Notes: a model not told the origin generated them from the sequence alone. Shown: positions 18,066 through 27,025, numbered from the stretch's first letter. The stretch: DNA of 64,000 nucleotides from an uncultured bacterium (GCA_900549415.1 URNX01000007.1:27265-91264); one strand, 5' to 3'. Program-made: numbers and translations.

Positions 18066-18337
18066 TATTTTCCTCCACGGTTTTTAAGGATGTTGTAAAT
18101 TTTGTCACAGACGGACTCGACGGTCGCGTTGCTCATCAGTTCGCCGTCGATCCGGACGAAGGGGGCGCCGCCGAGGTTGTCGTCGGAACACGCTTCGAGA
18201 CAGGGAATAGCCGAGATGTCAACGATCTCCTTCCAGTCTTCCGGCATGATGGTTTCGAGACGAAGAAGTTCCGCCGCGCCGAGCATGTAACATGCGGTTC
18301 CGCAGCAGATTTCGATCTTGATTTTGCGATCCTCCAT
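18065..18337 (-). CDS. Thioredoxin-like [2Fe-2S] ferredoxin, NuoE/HydC-like
   Basis: The 90-residue protein has the pattern CCGTACYMLGA near the N-terminus and ISAIPCLEACSDDN further on, the cysteine layout of the thioredoxin-like [2Fe-2S] domain of NuoE and HydC. It lacks the N-terminal helical bundle of full NuoE. It lies between the PP2C phosphatase (11-base gap) and the H-cluster protein (1-base overlap), so it is probably an electron-transfer partner of one or both. Confidence 0.83.
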   Translation of the reverse strand: MEDRKIKIEICCGTACYMLGAAELLRLETIMPEDWKEIVDISAIPCLEACSDDNLGGAPFVRIDGELMSNATVESVCDKIYNILKNRGGK

Positions 18338-18348
18338 TCTGTACCTCC

Positions 18349-19542
18349 TTAGTAATACTTGATAGAGACCTGCTTCCGGTAGTTCTGTTTCAGAATATCG
18401 TGCAGGCGTTTTATTATGTTTCTTCGGATTTCGAGGTCGACAGGAAGGTTCGGGTCCTGATGCGCCTCGTTGACTTTCGTTCCGACGATAAACTCTATGA
18501 TGTCGCTCTCCATCATGCCGTTGATGATGTCCTTCGCGGCCGGCGGAGAGTCGTCCCAGTTCCCGCTTTCGAGATCCGACGCGACACGCGTCAGAGTCAG
18601 AATGCCTTCGGTGACGATACCGACTCCGGGAATGATTCCCGGCGGGGGAAGTCCTTTGCTGAAACGCACCATTTTCAGGTCGATTTCAACCTTCGTGCGC
18701 AGTTCCCTTTCGATAATGTTTGCGGTTGTTCCGCCGCAGATGATCACGCGGTCGGCTCCGGTTTCCGGCTGGGCGAGGGCGGCGAATTCCTGGTCGCGCT
18801 CCTTGCGGAACGGCGGACCGGTGAGGACGCGGCAGACGCGCGGCTTGCGCAGGTAGATCACCAGACAGCTGATATCGTCGATGCATTTGCGGTTCGGATT
18901 GATCGAAAGCGCCTGATAGGCAACCGCCTGGGCAATGTCCTTTGCAGAGACGTCCGGCTGGCGGGCGATGAGTTCCTGAACGAATTTCATGAGTCCGCGC
19001 CGGCCCCACCCGAACTTGTAGTTGCGCTGTCCGAGTCCAGCCTGAGTGACGCCGTCGGAACAGGCGATCAGCCGGTCTCCGACTTCCAGACGCAGTTCGG
19101 AAAGCTGCATCTCGCGGTCCGGCCAGCGCTCCGAAATGAGAGTCTTCGCGGAAAACGGCGGAATTTCAACCGTTCCGCGCAGCTGAATGTACGGCGGATT
19201 GCCCATTTCGACGACTTTGGTTTTGCCGCCCATCTGCATATCCAGAATAGTGAAAGTCGCATAGCTGATTTTGCGGATTTCGCAGACGGGGAGGGTATCC
19301 ATGATTGTTTCCGCCGACTGGAGAATATCCATGTTCGAGCGGATGAATTTCATCGCCATTGTTGTTGTCAGCGTGGCAAGCAGATTCGCCTTGATTCCGC
19401 TGCCGAGACCGTCTGAGAGAACCGCGATGTTGCGGTTCTCGTTCTCCAGCCTCTGCCACTGGAAATTGTCGCCGCAGGCAGCCTGACCGTCTTTGGTAAG
19501 CTGGCAGCATTCCATTTCAACAAACGGGGAATCATACTTCAT
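18349..19542 (-). CDS. SpoIIE/PP2C-type serine/threonine phosphatase
   Basis: The 397-residue protein carries the SpoIIE-type PP2C motifs: CGDNFQW, LSDGLGSGIKAN with the metal-binding Asp, CSDGVTQAG, and DDISCLVIYL. The phosphatase domain covers about residues 1-235; the C-terminal 160 residues (IICGGTTANIIERELR and PGVGIVTEG) form an uncharacterised extension that accompanies PP2C proteins found with hydrogenase-like sensors. It overlaps the PAS-containing hydrogenase-like gene by 4 bases. The pairing of a PP2C phosphatase with a PAS/H-cluster protein is the arrangement described for group C3 sensory [FeFe]-hydrogenases, so H2- or redox-controlled dephosphorylation is a reasonable inference. 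Confidence 0.87.
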   Translation of the reverse strand: MKYDSPFVEMECCQLTKDGQAACGDNFQWQRLENENRNIAVLSDGLGSGIKANLLATLTTTMAMKFIRSNMDILQSAETIMDTLPVCEIRKISYATFTILDMQMGGKTKVVEMGNPPYIQLRGTVEIPPFSAKTLISERWPDREMQLSELRLEVGDRLIACSDGVTQAGLGQRNYKFGWGRRGLMKFVQELIARQPDVSAKDIAQAVAYQALSINPNRKCIDDISCLVIYLRKPRVCRVLTGPPFRKERDQEFAALAQPETGADRVIICGGTTANIIERELRTKVEIDLKMVRFSKGLPPPGIIPGVGIVTEGILTLTRVASDLESGNWDDSPPAAKDIINGMMESDIIEFIVGTKVNEAHQDPNLPVDLEIRRNIIKRLHDILKQNYRKQVSIKYY

Positions 19543-21263
19543 TTGTGTTCGGTCTCCTTGCCGTCCTTGTGGTCGGTGTAGGTGCCGGCGACTTCTTTCA
19601 GCAGGATTTCCGTATCCGCCATATGTTCACCGAGGTAGCGGGCTATTTTCTGAACGGTCATGACGTTTTTGCGGATAACCTCTTTCGCGCGTTCCGCAAT
19701 CTGCTCGCGCTTGAGTTCATTCTGGGTAACGTCCTGAATGACCGCGCCGACCGTCTGTCCCTCGTTGATGGTGAAGACGCTGATGTTGAGAATTCTTTCC
19801 CCGGAGACCTGATTGAATTTTTCGATTTCGCCGCCGTTCGCAAGCACGCTCTCGAAAAGGTCGGTGAAGTCGATCATGGAGTCGAGATAAGCGCCGTTCA
19901 GATTTCCGCAGGAGTCGAATGCCAGCAGAGTATCCTCGCCGCAGAGCTCGGCGAAATGCCGGTTGCATTCGATGACCTGGAGATCCTGATCGGCAAGCAC
20001 GACCGCGACGGGAATGTAGCGGATCAGTGCATTGCTGGTCTTCTGGGAAATCTTGCGGAGATAGGAGAGGCACATGGATGTCTCCGCCTTGCCGTCGAGC
20101 ATCGCTTTTGCAAATTCGCGGCAGCTGTTGTAGCCGCATCCGCCGCAGTTGAGTTCATCTTCTGCGGAATATTTGCCGATGCGGTGAAGCGCCTGGAGAA
20201 TCGCCGCTTCATCGGGCTGCGGTTCGGAGTGGCGGTCTGGGTAAATCAGCTGCTGAATGTTGACGGGAACTTCGCGACCGACACTGCTGTGGTGCGGCGC
20301 ATGAGCCGCTGTTTCGAGCAGAATGTCAATGCGTGAGGATTCCCGGCGCATGACAGGGCCGTTGACGCATCCGCCGTCGCAGGCAAGCATTTCAACAAAG
20401 ATTTTCGATCCGCTTTCTTTAAGGGTCGCAAGATCAACCTTTTCAATCAGGCGGGCGATGTTGGGCAGCCCGGAGACGGCGAGCAGACGGGCATCCACTT
20501 CGGGTGAACGGAGCGTTTCGTTCATTCCGCCTTCAATTGAATAGACGCGTCCTTCTTCCGCCTGAACGGGAACCAGCGGCTCCTCGTTCATTTTGTCGAG
20601 AGAGATTCCTTCGCTCTTCAGCCATGATTCGAGCGCGGCGAACGTAATTGCCAGACTCAGATCGTCCGGGTTGCGGTCCGCCTCGTTCTTTTTAGCTGCG
20701 CAGGGACCGACGAAAATAACCTTGATGTCGTCCCCGTAAACCTGTTTCAGATATTTGCAGTGCGCCATGACCGGCGAAGTGACCGGAAGAAAGTTGTCGG
20801 TCCATGCCGGATAATATTTACGGATAAAATCGACGGAAGCCGGACACGCCGTAGAAAGATAGACGCCCGGTCCGGCCTGTTTGAGCAGTTCCGCAGTCTG
20901 AGCGCTGACAAACTGTGCGCCGATTGCTGTTTCGCTTGCTCCGGCGAAGCCGAGACGCTTGAGAGCCGCGGCGATCCTGCCGATGGGAATATTTTTGAAA
21001 TAGCCAACATAGCTTGGAGCGATGGATGCATAAACCTTTGCGCCGGAATGAAGCAGGTATTGCGCACGGGAGAGATCCGAGCGGATTTTCTTGGCTTCCG
21101 CGGGACAGACCTTGACGCATTCTCCACATGAAACGCAGAGCTCCGGAATCACCGCCGCGCGAGCGTTGACGATCCGGATGGCCTTGCAGTGACAGTGCCG
21201 GACGCATTTGTAGCAGTCCTGACACTCGTTCGCCGTCGTGTAGATCGGAAAATTCTGATTCAT
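19539..21263 (-). CDS. Sensory [FeFe]-hydrogenase-like protein with PAS domain (HydS-like)
   Basis: The 574-residue protein has two N-terminal ferredoxin-like sites (CQDCYKCVRHC and CVSCGECVKVCP), then a diverged H-cluster domain with L1 STACPASVDF, L2 FVGPCAAKKNEAD and L3 FVEMLACDGGCVNGP. A further CGGCGYNSCREF...C cluster motif occurs near residue 380, followed by a PAS domain (IPVAVVLADQDLQVIECNRHF) and a C-terminal helical segment. There is no kinase or GGDEF domain. Loss of one L1 cysteine relative to TSCCP fits the sensory group C. It is first in the operon and its product probably signals to the adjoining PP2C phosphatase. Confidence 0.88.
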   Translation of the reverse strand: MNQNFPIYTTANECQDCYKCVRHCHCKAIRIVNARAAVIPELCVSCGECVKVCPAEAKKIRSDLSRAQYLLHSGAKVYASIAPSYVGYFKNIPIGRIAAALKRLGFAGASETAIGAQFVSAQTAELLKQAGPGVYLSTACPASVDFIRKYYPAWTDNFLPVTSPVMAHCKYLKQVYGDDIKVIFVGPCAAKKNEADRNPDDLSLAITFAALESWLKSEGISLDKMNEEPLVPVQAEEGRVYSIEGGMNETLRSPEVDARLLAVSGLPNIARLIEKVDLATLKESGSKIFVEMLACDGGCVNGPVMRRESSRIDILLETAAHAPHHSSVGREVPVNIQQLIYPDRHSEPQPDEAAILQALHRIGKYSAEDELNCGGCGYNSCREFAKAMLDGKAETSMCLSYLRKISQKTSNALIRYIPVAVVLADQDLQVIECNRHFAELCGEDTLLAFDSCGNLNGAYLDSMIDFTDLFESVLANGGEIEKFNQVSGERILNISVFTINEGQTVGAVIQDVTQNELKREQIAERAKEVIRKNVMTVQKIARYLGEHMADTEILLKEVAGTYTDHKDGKETEHK

Positions 21264-21367
21264 TGTTGATCCTGTAAATTCGGGGTTACAGAGTCCGTTA
21301 CAACCTCTATTCCTTAACTCTCAGCAATATATCACACATTTCGTGAAAATTGCAAGCGGAAAATGAA

Positions 21368-21622
21368 TTATTTTTCCGGAAATAATTTTTTCATCAGGTC
21401 GAGCATGACGCCGCGGTCTACTTTTGTGTAGATCTGATCGTCAACCACAACGATGGGACCGTCGGCGCAGCGTCCCTGGCAGAGCGCACCCTGAAGTTCC
21501 AGATCGACTTCATCTTTCAGATGATGTTCCTCCAGATACTTCTGAATGACTTCGACATTCAGTTCGTTGCCCCGCGCGAAGCAGGAACTGCCGATGCAGA
21601 CGGTAATCTTAGGCTTTGCCAT
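21368..21622 (-). CDS. Thioredoxin-like [2Fe-2S] ferredoxin
   Basis: The 84-residue protein has KITVCIGSSCFARGNE and GALCQGRCADGP, the CxxxxC...CxxxC pattern of the thioredoxin-like [2Fe-2S] family. The start at 21622 is chosen because AGGAGG lies 9 bases upstream; a longer upstream frame has no ribosome site. It lies between adhE and the sensory hydrogenase gene, in the same direction, with gaps of about 80 and 105 bases. Probably a redox partner in fermentation electron flow. Confidence 0.82.
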   Translation of the reverse strand: MAKPKITVCIGSSCFARGNELNVEVIQKYLEEHHLKDEVDLELQGALCQGRCADGPIVVVDDQIYTKVDRGVMLDLMKKLFPEK

Positions 21623-21700
21623 ATATGTTTCCTCCTGGACGTGTTGACAAAAAATACGGGTTATACCGTAATATAACCCGTATTTTGAAAAAGTCACGCC

Positions 21701-24322
21701 TTATTTTCCATAATATGCGCGGAGGAACATCTCCTTGATTTCGGAAATCAGCGGATAGCGCGGATTTGCGCCGGTGCACTGATCGTCGAAGGCGTCTTCG
21801 CTGAGCTTGTCGAGCTTGGCGAGGAATTCTTTTTCCGGAACTCCGGCTTCCTGAATGGTCTTCGGAATCTGGAGTCTGTCTTTCAGTTCCTGAACCTTCT
21901 GGATGAGGAGCTCGACCTTCTCGTCGTCGTTCTTGCCGCCGAGCTTCAGGAAGTCCGCCAGGCTGGCGTAACGTTCCTTCGCATCCGGGCACTTGTACTG
22001 CGGGAAGGTTCCCTGCTTGGTCGGCTTGGTCGTCGCATTGAAGCGGATGACCTCATTGATCAGCAGAGCGTTTGCAAGTCCGTGCGGGACATGGAAGGCC
22101 GCGCCGAGCTTGTGAGCCATCGAGTGGCAGACACCGAGGAAGGCGTTTGCGAACGCCATACCGGCGATTGTGGAAGCGTGGTGGATCTTCTCACGTGCCT
22201 TTTCATCGACAGTTCCGTTCTCGTAAGCTGCGGGCAGGTACTTGAAGACCAGGCGGGCGGCTTCACGGGCAAGACCGTTGGTGTATTCGGAAGCGAGAAT
22301 CGAAACACGGGCTTCGAGAGCGTGAACCAGAGCATCGATACCGGAATAAGCGGTGAGCTTCTTCGGCATGTTCATCACCAGACGCGTGTCGATGATCGCC
22401 ATGGTCGGGGTGAGTTCATAGTCCGCCAGCGGGTACTTGTAACCGGTCGTTTCATCGGTGATAACGGCGAACGGTGTAACTTCGGAACCTGTTCCGGAAG
22501 TGGTCGGAATCGCAACGAGGGAAGCCTTCGTGCCAAGTTTCGGGAACTTGTAGACGCGCTTGCGGATATCCATGAAGCGCATTGCGATATCGTCGAAGTG
22601 GATTTCCGGGTGTTCGTAGAGCAGCCACATGATCTTGGCCGCGTCCATCGGGGAGCCGCCGCCGACGGCGATGATGACGTCCGGCTGGAAGGAGTTCATG
22701 CGCTCCAGTCCCTTGCGGGCGGTGCCGAGGGTCGGATCCGGAAGAACATCGGCAAAGACTTCGGACTTGATGCCCATGTCTTCAAGAACCTTCAGAGCGT
22801 CGTTGAGCAGACCGTTCTCATAGAGGAACTTGTCGGTGACGAAGAAGGCGCGCTTCTTGTCGCTGAGGTCGCTCAGACCTTCTCTCAGGCAGCCGTATTT
22901 GAAGTAGATTTTCGGCGGGACACGGAACCACAGCATGTTTTCTCTCCTCTGTGCAACGGTTTTGACGTTCAAAAGATGTTTCGGCGTGACGTTCTGGCTG
23001 ACGGAGTTTCCGCCCCAGGATCCGCAACCGAGGGTGAGGGAGGGGTCAAGTTTGAAGTTGAAGACGTCACCGATAGCGCCCTGGCTGGAAGGCATGTTGA
23101 TCAGCACGCGGCAGGTTGCCATGCGGTTGCCGAAGTCGGTGATGCGGTCGGTGTTGCGCGGGTTCGTGTAGAGCACGCTTGTGTGACCCATGCCGCCGAA
23201 CTCGATCAGAGCTTCCGCATTCTGGACAGCCGCTTCAAAGTCTTTGACCTTGTAGAGTGCGAGAACCGGAGAGAGCTTTTCGCGGGAGAACGGGTAGTCG
23301 GGACCGACGCCGTCGGTTTCCGCGATCAGGACTTTTGCATCCTCGGGAACCTTGACGCCCGCCATCGCGGCGATCTTGAACGCGCTCTGGCCGACGATCT
23401 TGGCGTTGAGTTTGTGGTCGATGATGATGGTCTTGCCGACTTTGTCTGCTTCTTCCTTGGTAAGGATGTAAGCGCCGCGTTTGAGAAACTCGGCCTTGAC
23501 TTCGTCGTAGATGCTCTCGACAACGGTGACAGACTGCTCGGATGCGCAGATCATGCCGTTATCGAAGGTTTTACTCTGGAGAACGCCGCTGACAGCCATG
23601 AGGATGTCGCAGGTTTCATCGAAGACTGCGGGAGTGTTTCCTGCGCCGACGCCGACTGCGGGAACGCCCGAGGAGTAAGCCGCTTTGACCATGCCCGGAC
23701 CGCCGGTCGCGAGGATCAGGTTGATCATCGGATGACCCATGAGGTGCTGGCTGAGGGCAACGGTCGGCTCTTCAATCCAGCCGATGATGTCTGCGGGAGC
23801 ACCGGCTGCAACAGCTGCGTCGCGGACAATCTTCGCGGCTTCAATCGTGGATTCCTTCGCTCTCGGATGGGGGCTGAAGATAATGCCGTTGCGGGTCTTC
23901 AGTGCGAGGAGGGATTTGAAGATAGCGGTGGAGGTCGGGTTTGTGGTCGGAACGATACCGGCGATCAGGCCGACAGGTTCCGCGAGCTTCATGATACCGA
24001 ATCCTTCATCGTATTCGATCATGTCGCAGGTTTTTTCGGATTTGTACTTGTTGTAAACGTACTCGGAAGCGAAATGGTTCTTGATGACCTTGTCTTCGAT
24101 TACGCCCATTCCGGTTTCGGCAACCGCCATCTTGGCAAGGGGAATACGAGCTTCGTTTGCAGCGATAGCGGCCGCACGGAAGATGTCGTCGACCTGCTGC
24201 TGAGTATACGTCGCATATTTAGACTGCGCCGCTTTGACTCGAGCGATAGTTTCGTTGAGTTCCTGAAGCTGCTTTTCCGCTTCAGCCTTAGTGTCGGTTT
24301 CCGGTGTAATTTCTTTTGCCAT
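21701..24322 (-). CDS. adhE: Bifunctional acetaldehyde-CoA/alcohol dehydrogenase AdhE
   Basis: The protein has 873 residues from the ATG at 24322, preceded by AAGGTG. The N-terminal aldehyde dehydrogenase half has the catalytic cysteine in NGMICASEQSV and VGAGNTPAVFDE. The C-terminal iron-dependent alcohol dehydrogenase half has GGGSPMDAAKIMW, TTSGTGSEVTPFAVITD and iron-binding histidines in HSMAHKLGAAFHVPHG. It reduces acetyl-CoA to ethanol with two NADH in the cytoplasm and can form spirosomes. A -10/-35 pair and Rex-like operators lie upstream, which fits NADH-responsive control. Confidence 0.97.
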   Translation of the reverse strand: MAKEITPETDTKAEAEKQLQELNETIARVKAAQSKYATYTQQQVDDIFRAAAIAANEARIPLAKMAVAETGMGVIEDKVIKNHFASEYVYNKYKSEKTCDMIEYDEGFGIMKLAEPVGLIAGIVPTTNPTSTAIFKSLLALKTRNGIIFSPHPRAKESTIEAAKIVRDAAVAAGAPADIIGWIEEPTVALSQHLMGHPMINLILATGGPGMVKAAYSSGVPAVGVGAGNTPAVFDETCDILMAVSGVLQSKTFDNGMICASEQSVTVVESIYDEVKAEFLKRGAYILTKEEADKVGKTIIIDHKLNAKIVGQSAFKIAAMAGVKVPEDAKVLIAETDGVGPDYPFSREKLSPVLALYKVKDFEAAVQNAEALIEFGGMGHTSVLYTNPRNTDRITDFGNRMATCRVLINMPSSQGAIGDVFNFKLDPSLTLGCGSWGGNSVSQNVTPKHLLNVKTVAQRRENMLWFRVPPKIYFKYGCLREGLSDLSDKKRAFFVTDKFLYENGLLNDALKVLEDMGIKSEVFADVLPDPTLGTARKGLERMNSFQPDVIIAVGGGSPMDAAKIMWLLYEHPEIHFDDIAMRFMDIRKRVYKFPKLGTKASLVAIPTTSGTGSEVTPFAVITDETTGYKYPLADYELTPTMAIIDTRLVMNMPKKLTAYSGIDALVHALEARVSILASEYTNGLAREAARLVFKYLPAAYENGTVDEKAREKIHHASTIAGMAFANAFLGVCHSMAHKLGAAFHVPHGLANALLINEVIRFNATTKPTKQGTFPQYKCPDAKERYASLADFLKLGGKNDDEKVELLIQKVQELKDRLQIPKTIQEAGVPEKEFLAKLDKLSEDAFDDQCTGANPRYPLISEIKEMFLRAYYGK

Positions 24323-24396
24323 ATTTTCACCTTTTGTTTTCACTGGCTGAACAAAGTCTTTCACATGAAAGCTTGTTTTTCACCTTGTTGCCTTTT

Positions 24397-24424
24397 AAAA
24401 TACATCGTTTCACAGAGAAATCAA
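24397..24424 (-). promoter_or_regulatory. Predicted adhE promoter
   Basis: On the minus strand TTGATT (24419-24424) and TATTTT (24397-24402) are separated by 16 bases, 75 bases before the adhE start. Confidence 0.45.
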
Positions 24425-24473
24425 GTCCCGTTCGTGATTTTTATTGAAAATATTTTCCCCGAATTCCTTCGTG

Positions 24474-24491
24474 CTGTGAAAATATAAACAG
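24474..24491 (-). promoter_or_regulatory. Rex-like operator 1 upstream of adhE
   Basis: The minus strand reads CTGTTTATATTTTCACAG, with TGT...ACA symmetry and a TTCACA half-site of the Rex consensus TTGTGAAnnnnTTCACAA; 10 of 14 fixed positions match. It is 50 bases upstream of the predicted -35. Confidence 0.4.
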
Positions 24492-24688
24492 CAAAGATGT
24501 TTTTTCAGTGTTTTACGCTCATTTAACGGCATTTTCCGCTCATTTGACACTTGAAAAACTCCCTTAATGAAAATGGTTTATGCGGCAATCTCCTTTGCAA
24601 ACAGATTGTTTTTTCAGCTGCTGTGAAAAATGTAACGATTCTGTTCTTTTCTTTTTCAGGAACAATGAACGAATCCTGAATCAACACA

Positions 24689-24706
24689 ATGTGAAAACAA
24701 TCACAA
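24689..24706 (-). promoter_or_regulatory. Rex-like operator 2 upstream of adhE
   Basis: The minus strand reads TTGTGATTGTTTTCACAT, matching 12 of the 14 fixed positions of the Rex consensus. It is distant (about 265 bases) from the predicted adhE -35, so either a second upstream promoter or looping would be needed for function. Confidence 0.45.
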
Positions 24707-24720
24707 CAGTCTTCCGGATA

Positions 24721-24755
24721 CGTAAAAGGCGGTTGCTCTGCAGAGCAAACCGCCT
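24721..24755 (-). terminator. Rho-independent terminator of murB-ddl
   Basis: Arms AGGCGGTT-GCTCTG and CAGAGC-AAACCGCCT (24727-24755) pair with one bulge; on the minus strand the hairpin is followed by TTTTACG, 22 bases past the fusion gene stop. Confidence 0.75.
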
Positions 24756-24777
24756 GATGGTTTGAGTGTAAAAAGTG

Positions 24778-26616
24778 TCAGCGTTCCGCTGCCGCGGCAG
24801 CAAGCATGCAGCACATTTCCACGAACGAAATACCGGCTGTTGCTGCGGCTTTCGGCAGAAGACTGCTCGGGGTGCAGCCGGGAAGGGCATTGCCTTCCAG
24901 AACCCAGACGGAATCATCTTTGCGGGAAATGAGAACGTCAACCCGAACCATGTCACGCGCATTGACGGCGCGGCTGTATTTCACGGCAAGTTCCTGCGCT
25001 TCTTTCTGCGCGACTTCAGAAATTCCGGTCGGCGGACAGATGTACTGCGTTTCACCGTGGGCGTGCGTATACTTGGCGTCATAGTCATAAAGCTTTCCGG
25101 GATAACGGATTTCAACAAGCGGAAGCGCTTTGCCGTTCAGAACTCCGACGGTTGATTCCACTCCATCAATGTACTGTTCAACAAGCGCCGGATGACCGTA
25201 TTTGAACGAAAGTTCCAGTGCCGCACGCCACTCCGATTCGGTGCTGACCAGGGAGAGACCGAAGGTCGAGCCTTCCATGGGAGGTTTGACGATCAGAGGC
25301 AGTCCGAGTTCTTCCGGGAAGGGAGCGTCGAGACTGTCGACCACAACACTCTTCGGATTGCGGATGCCGTTCGCATCCATGATGCGCTTGGAGACAATTT
25401 TATCCATGATGTCGCGGCACGCCTGAGAGCCGGAACCCACGAATTTGATTCCGGCGTCCTCCAGCATCTTCTGAATGGTTCCATCCTCACCGAACCCGCC
25501 GTGCAGAACCGGATAGACCACATCTGCCTTGCGCATGGCGTCGGTGATTTTGAGTTCCGTTATATCGTATTCTTCGACATGGTGTCCGCCTTTGCGCAGT
25601 GCATCGGCAACCGCCGCTCCGGAAATCAGGGAGACTTCGCGTTCCGCGCTCGTTCCGCCCTTCAGTACCAGAATGTTCAGGGGGCGTGCAGCCTCCGCCG
25701 TTTTCTTCGTTTCCATATTCACAAACCTCAGTTCCATATTCAAAACGACTCCGCATCCGGTCCTCACCGCGAGGGCCATCCGGGACGCCAGAGCCGCACA
25801 GTTCGATTCCGATACCTGTTTTGAATGATTCACGATCCAGTTCGCATGTTCCGGGCTGACCCGCAGTTCACCGCACGCAAAACTCTTCGCGCCGCAACTT
25901 TCCAGAAGACGTCCGGCGGAAAGTCCCGGTGCGGGGTTGCGGAAAACGCTTCCCGCGGAACGTCCGCGAGGTGTCACGAGAGCGCGTCTGCGCCGTTCTC
26001 CGGCAAGCAACCCGCGCTCTGCTTCCGGTTCACAAGGGGAAAAGCGGAAAAATGCCTTTGTCACAATGCCGCCTTCCGGAAGCGGAGAGGTGCGGTAACG
26101 CCATTCGCCGCGTCTGACGGGAATTTTGTGCAGAGCTCCGCTGGAAACATATTCAACTCCAGATAGAAAATCCGCAATTTCGCATCCGCAGGCTCCGGCG
26201 TTCATGCGGATTGCTCCGCCAACCGTGCCAGGGATTCCGCCGAGTCCGGCGGCGCCGCCGAAACCGTGTTCCGCGGCAAAATCCAGCAGAGCGGAAAGTT
26301 TTGTCCCCGCACCCGCAACGATTTGATTTTCAACGATTTCCATTTTCCGGAAATCGTTTCCGAGTTTCAGAAAACAGATTTCCAGGGGAGAATCCGAACC
26401 GATCAGATTGGTTCCCGCCCCCAATGGGAAAACCGGAATGTTGCGTTTGCGGCAGACCGCAATCACTGAAAACAGATCATCCATGGAATCCGGTTCGGCA
26501 AGGAAGAATCCCGCGAGCCCGGCGCCCATGGATGTGTAATCCGCCCAGCGGGCGGAAGTGTGAAAACGCACTCCCGGCAAACTTTCAGAGAAAATGCGCG
26601 GGAGTTCCGTCATCAC
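24778..26616 (-). CDS. Fused UDP-N-acetylmuramate dehydrogenase (MurB) and D-alanine-D-alanine ligase (Ddl)
   Basis: The single 612-residue protein covers two peptidoglycan precursor enzymes. Residues 1-295 are MurB: FAD-binding PLGAGTNLIGSD, GLGGIPGTVGGAIRMNAGACG, the YRTSPL region and the Ser-containing GRSAGSVFRNP, reducing enolpyruvyl-UDP-GlcNAc to UDP-MurNAc. Residues 315-612 are Ddl, an ATP-grasp ligase: LKGGTSAEREVSLISG, HGGFGEDGTIQ, VKPPMEGSTFG and EGNALPGCTPSSLLP, making D-Ala-D-Ala. The linker around METKKTAEAARP contains an internal Met (position about 303), but there is no stop and no clear ribosome site. The start overlaps the hisI stop by 4 bases. A terminator follows. Confidence 0.93.
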   Translation of the reverse strand: MMTELPRIFSESLPGVRFHTSARWADYTSMGAGLAGFFLAEPDSMDDLFSVIAVCRKRNIPVFPLGAGTNLIGSDSPLEICFLKLGNDFRKMEIVENQIVAGAGTKLSALLDFAAEHGFGGAAGLGGIPGTVGGAIRMNAGACGCEIADFLSGVEYVSSGALHKIPVRRGEWRYRTSPLPEGGIVTKAFFRFSPCEPEAERGLLAGERRRRALVTPRGRSAGSVFRNPAPGLSAGRLLESCGAKSFACGELRVSPEHANWIVNHSKQVSESNCAALASRMALAVRTGCGVVLNMELRFVNMETKKTAEAARPLNILVLKGGTSAEREVSLISGAAVADALRKGGHHVEEYDITELKITDAMRKADVVYPVLHGGFGEDGTIQKMLEDAGIKFVGSGSQACRDIMDKIVSKRIMDANGIRNPKSVVVDSLDAPFPEELGLPLIVKPPMEGSTFGLSLVSTESEWRAALELSFKYGHPALVEQYIDGVESTVGVLNGKALPLVEIRYPGKLYDYDAKYTHAHGETQYICPPTGISEVAQKEAQELAVKYSRAVNARDMVRVDVLISRKDDSVWVLEGNALPGCTPSSLLPKAAATAGISFVEMCCMLAAAAAER

Positions 26617-26990
26617 TTCTTGTAAACCTTCGCAGGATCGAAGACGCGCTCGCCGACTACAACGAGTTCGCCGTTTTCATATTTGCGGAAGAAGCAGGAG
26701 TGATAACCTTCGTGGCAGGCGGCTCCGCCAATCTGTTCGACCTTGAAAATGACCGTGTCGAGGTCACAGTCTACATAGATTTCCTTGACTTTCTGAACGT
26801 TTCCGGACTCCTCGCCCTTTCTCCAGAGTTTCTGGCGGGAACGGGTCCAGTAGGTGGCATTGCCGGTCTTCAGGGTTTCGTTCCAGGCTTCTTCGTTGAT
26901 GTACGCGAGCATGAGAACATCACCGGTTTTCCAGTCCTGGGCAATCGCCGGGAGCAGACCGCCGCCCTTCGCAAAATCGAGTTTTACCAT
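26613..26990 (-). CDS. hisI: Phosphoribosyl-AMP cyclohydrolase
   Basis: The 125-residue protein matches monofunctional HisI, which opens the ring of phosphoribosyl-AMP in histidine synthesis. Motifs are MLAYINEEAW, TYWTRSRQKLWRKGEESGN, the zinc/magnesium segment VDCDLDTVIFKVEQ and the Cys/His site ACHEGYHSCFFR. No HisE domain follows. It is coupled by a 4-base overlap to the murB-ddl fusion, an unusual partner since no other his gene is nearby. Confidence 0.95.
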   Translation of the reverse strand: MVKLDFAKGGGLLPAIAQDWKTGDVLMLAYINEEAWNETLKTGNATYWTRSRQKLWRKGEESGNVQKVKEIYVDCDLDTVIFKVEQIGGAACHEGYHSCFFRKYENGELVVVGERVFDPAKVYKK

Positions 26991-27025
26991 TTTTCTTCCT
27001 TACTTTATGTTAATGGGTTGCTGTT

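Larger units (their letters stand above)
24323..24777. other. 455-base intergenic region upstream of adhE
   Basis: No convincing gene. It holds the adhE promoter (24397-24424), two Rex-like palindromes (24474-24491 and 24689-24706) and the terminator of the murB-ddl gene (24721-24755). It is more AT-rich than the flanking genes. Confidence 0.6.

Noticed and set aside
16398..18098. A 566-codon plus-strand frame
   Set aside because: Antisense to the H-cluster protein, which has clear cluster motifs; no recognisable protein in this frame.
22082..24487. An 801-codon plus-strand frame
   Set aside because: Fully antisense to adhE; long only because of codon bias in the true gene.
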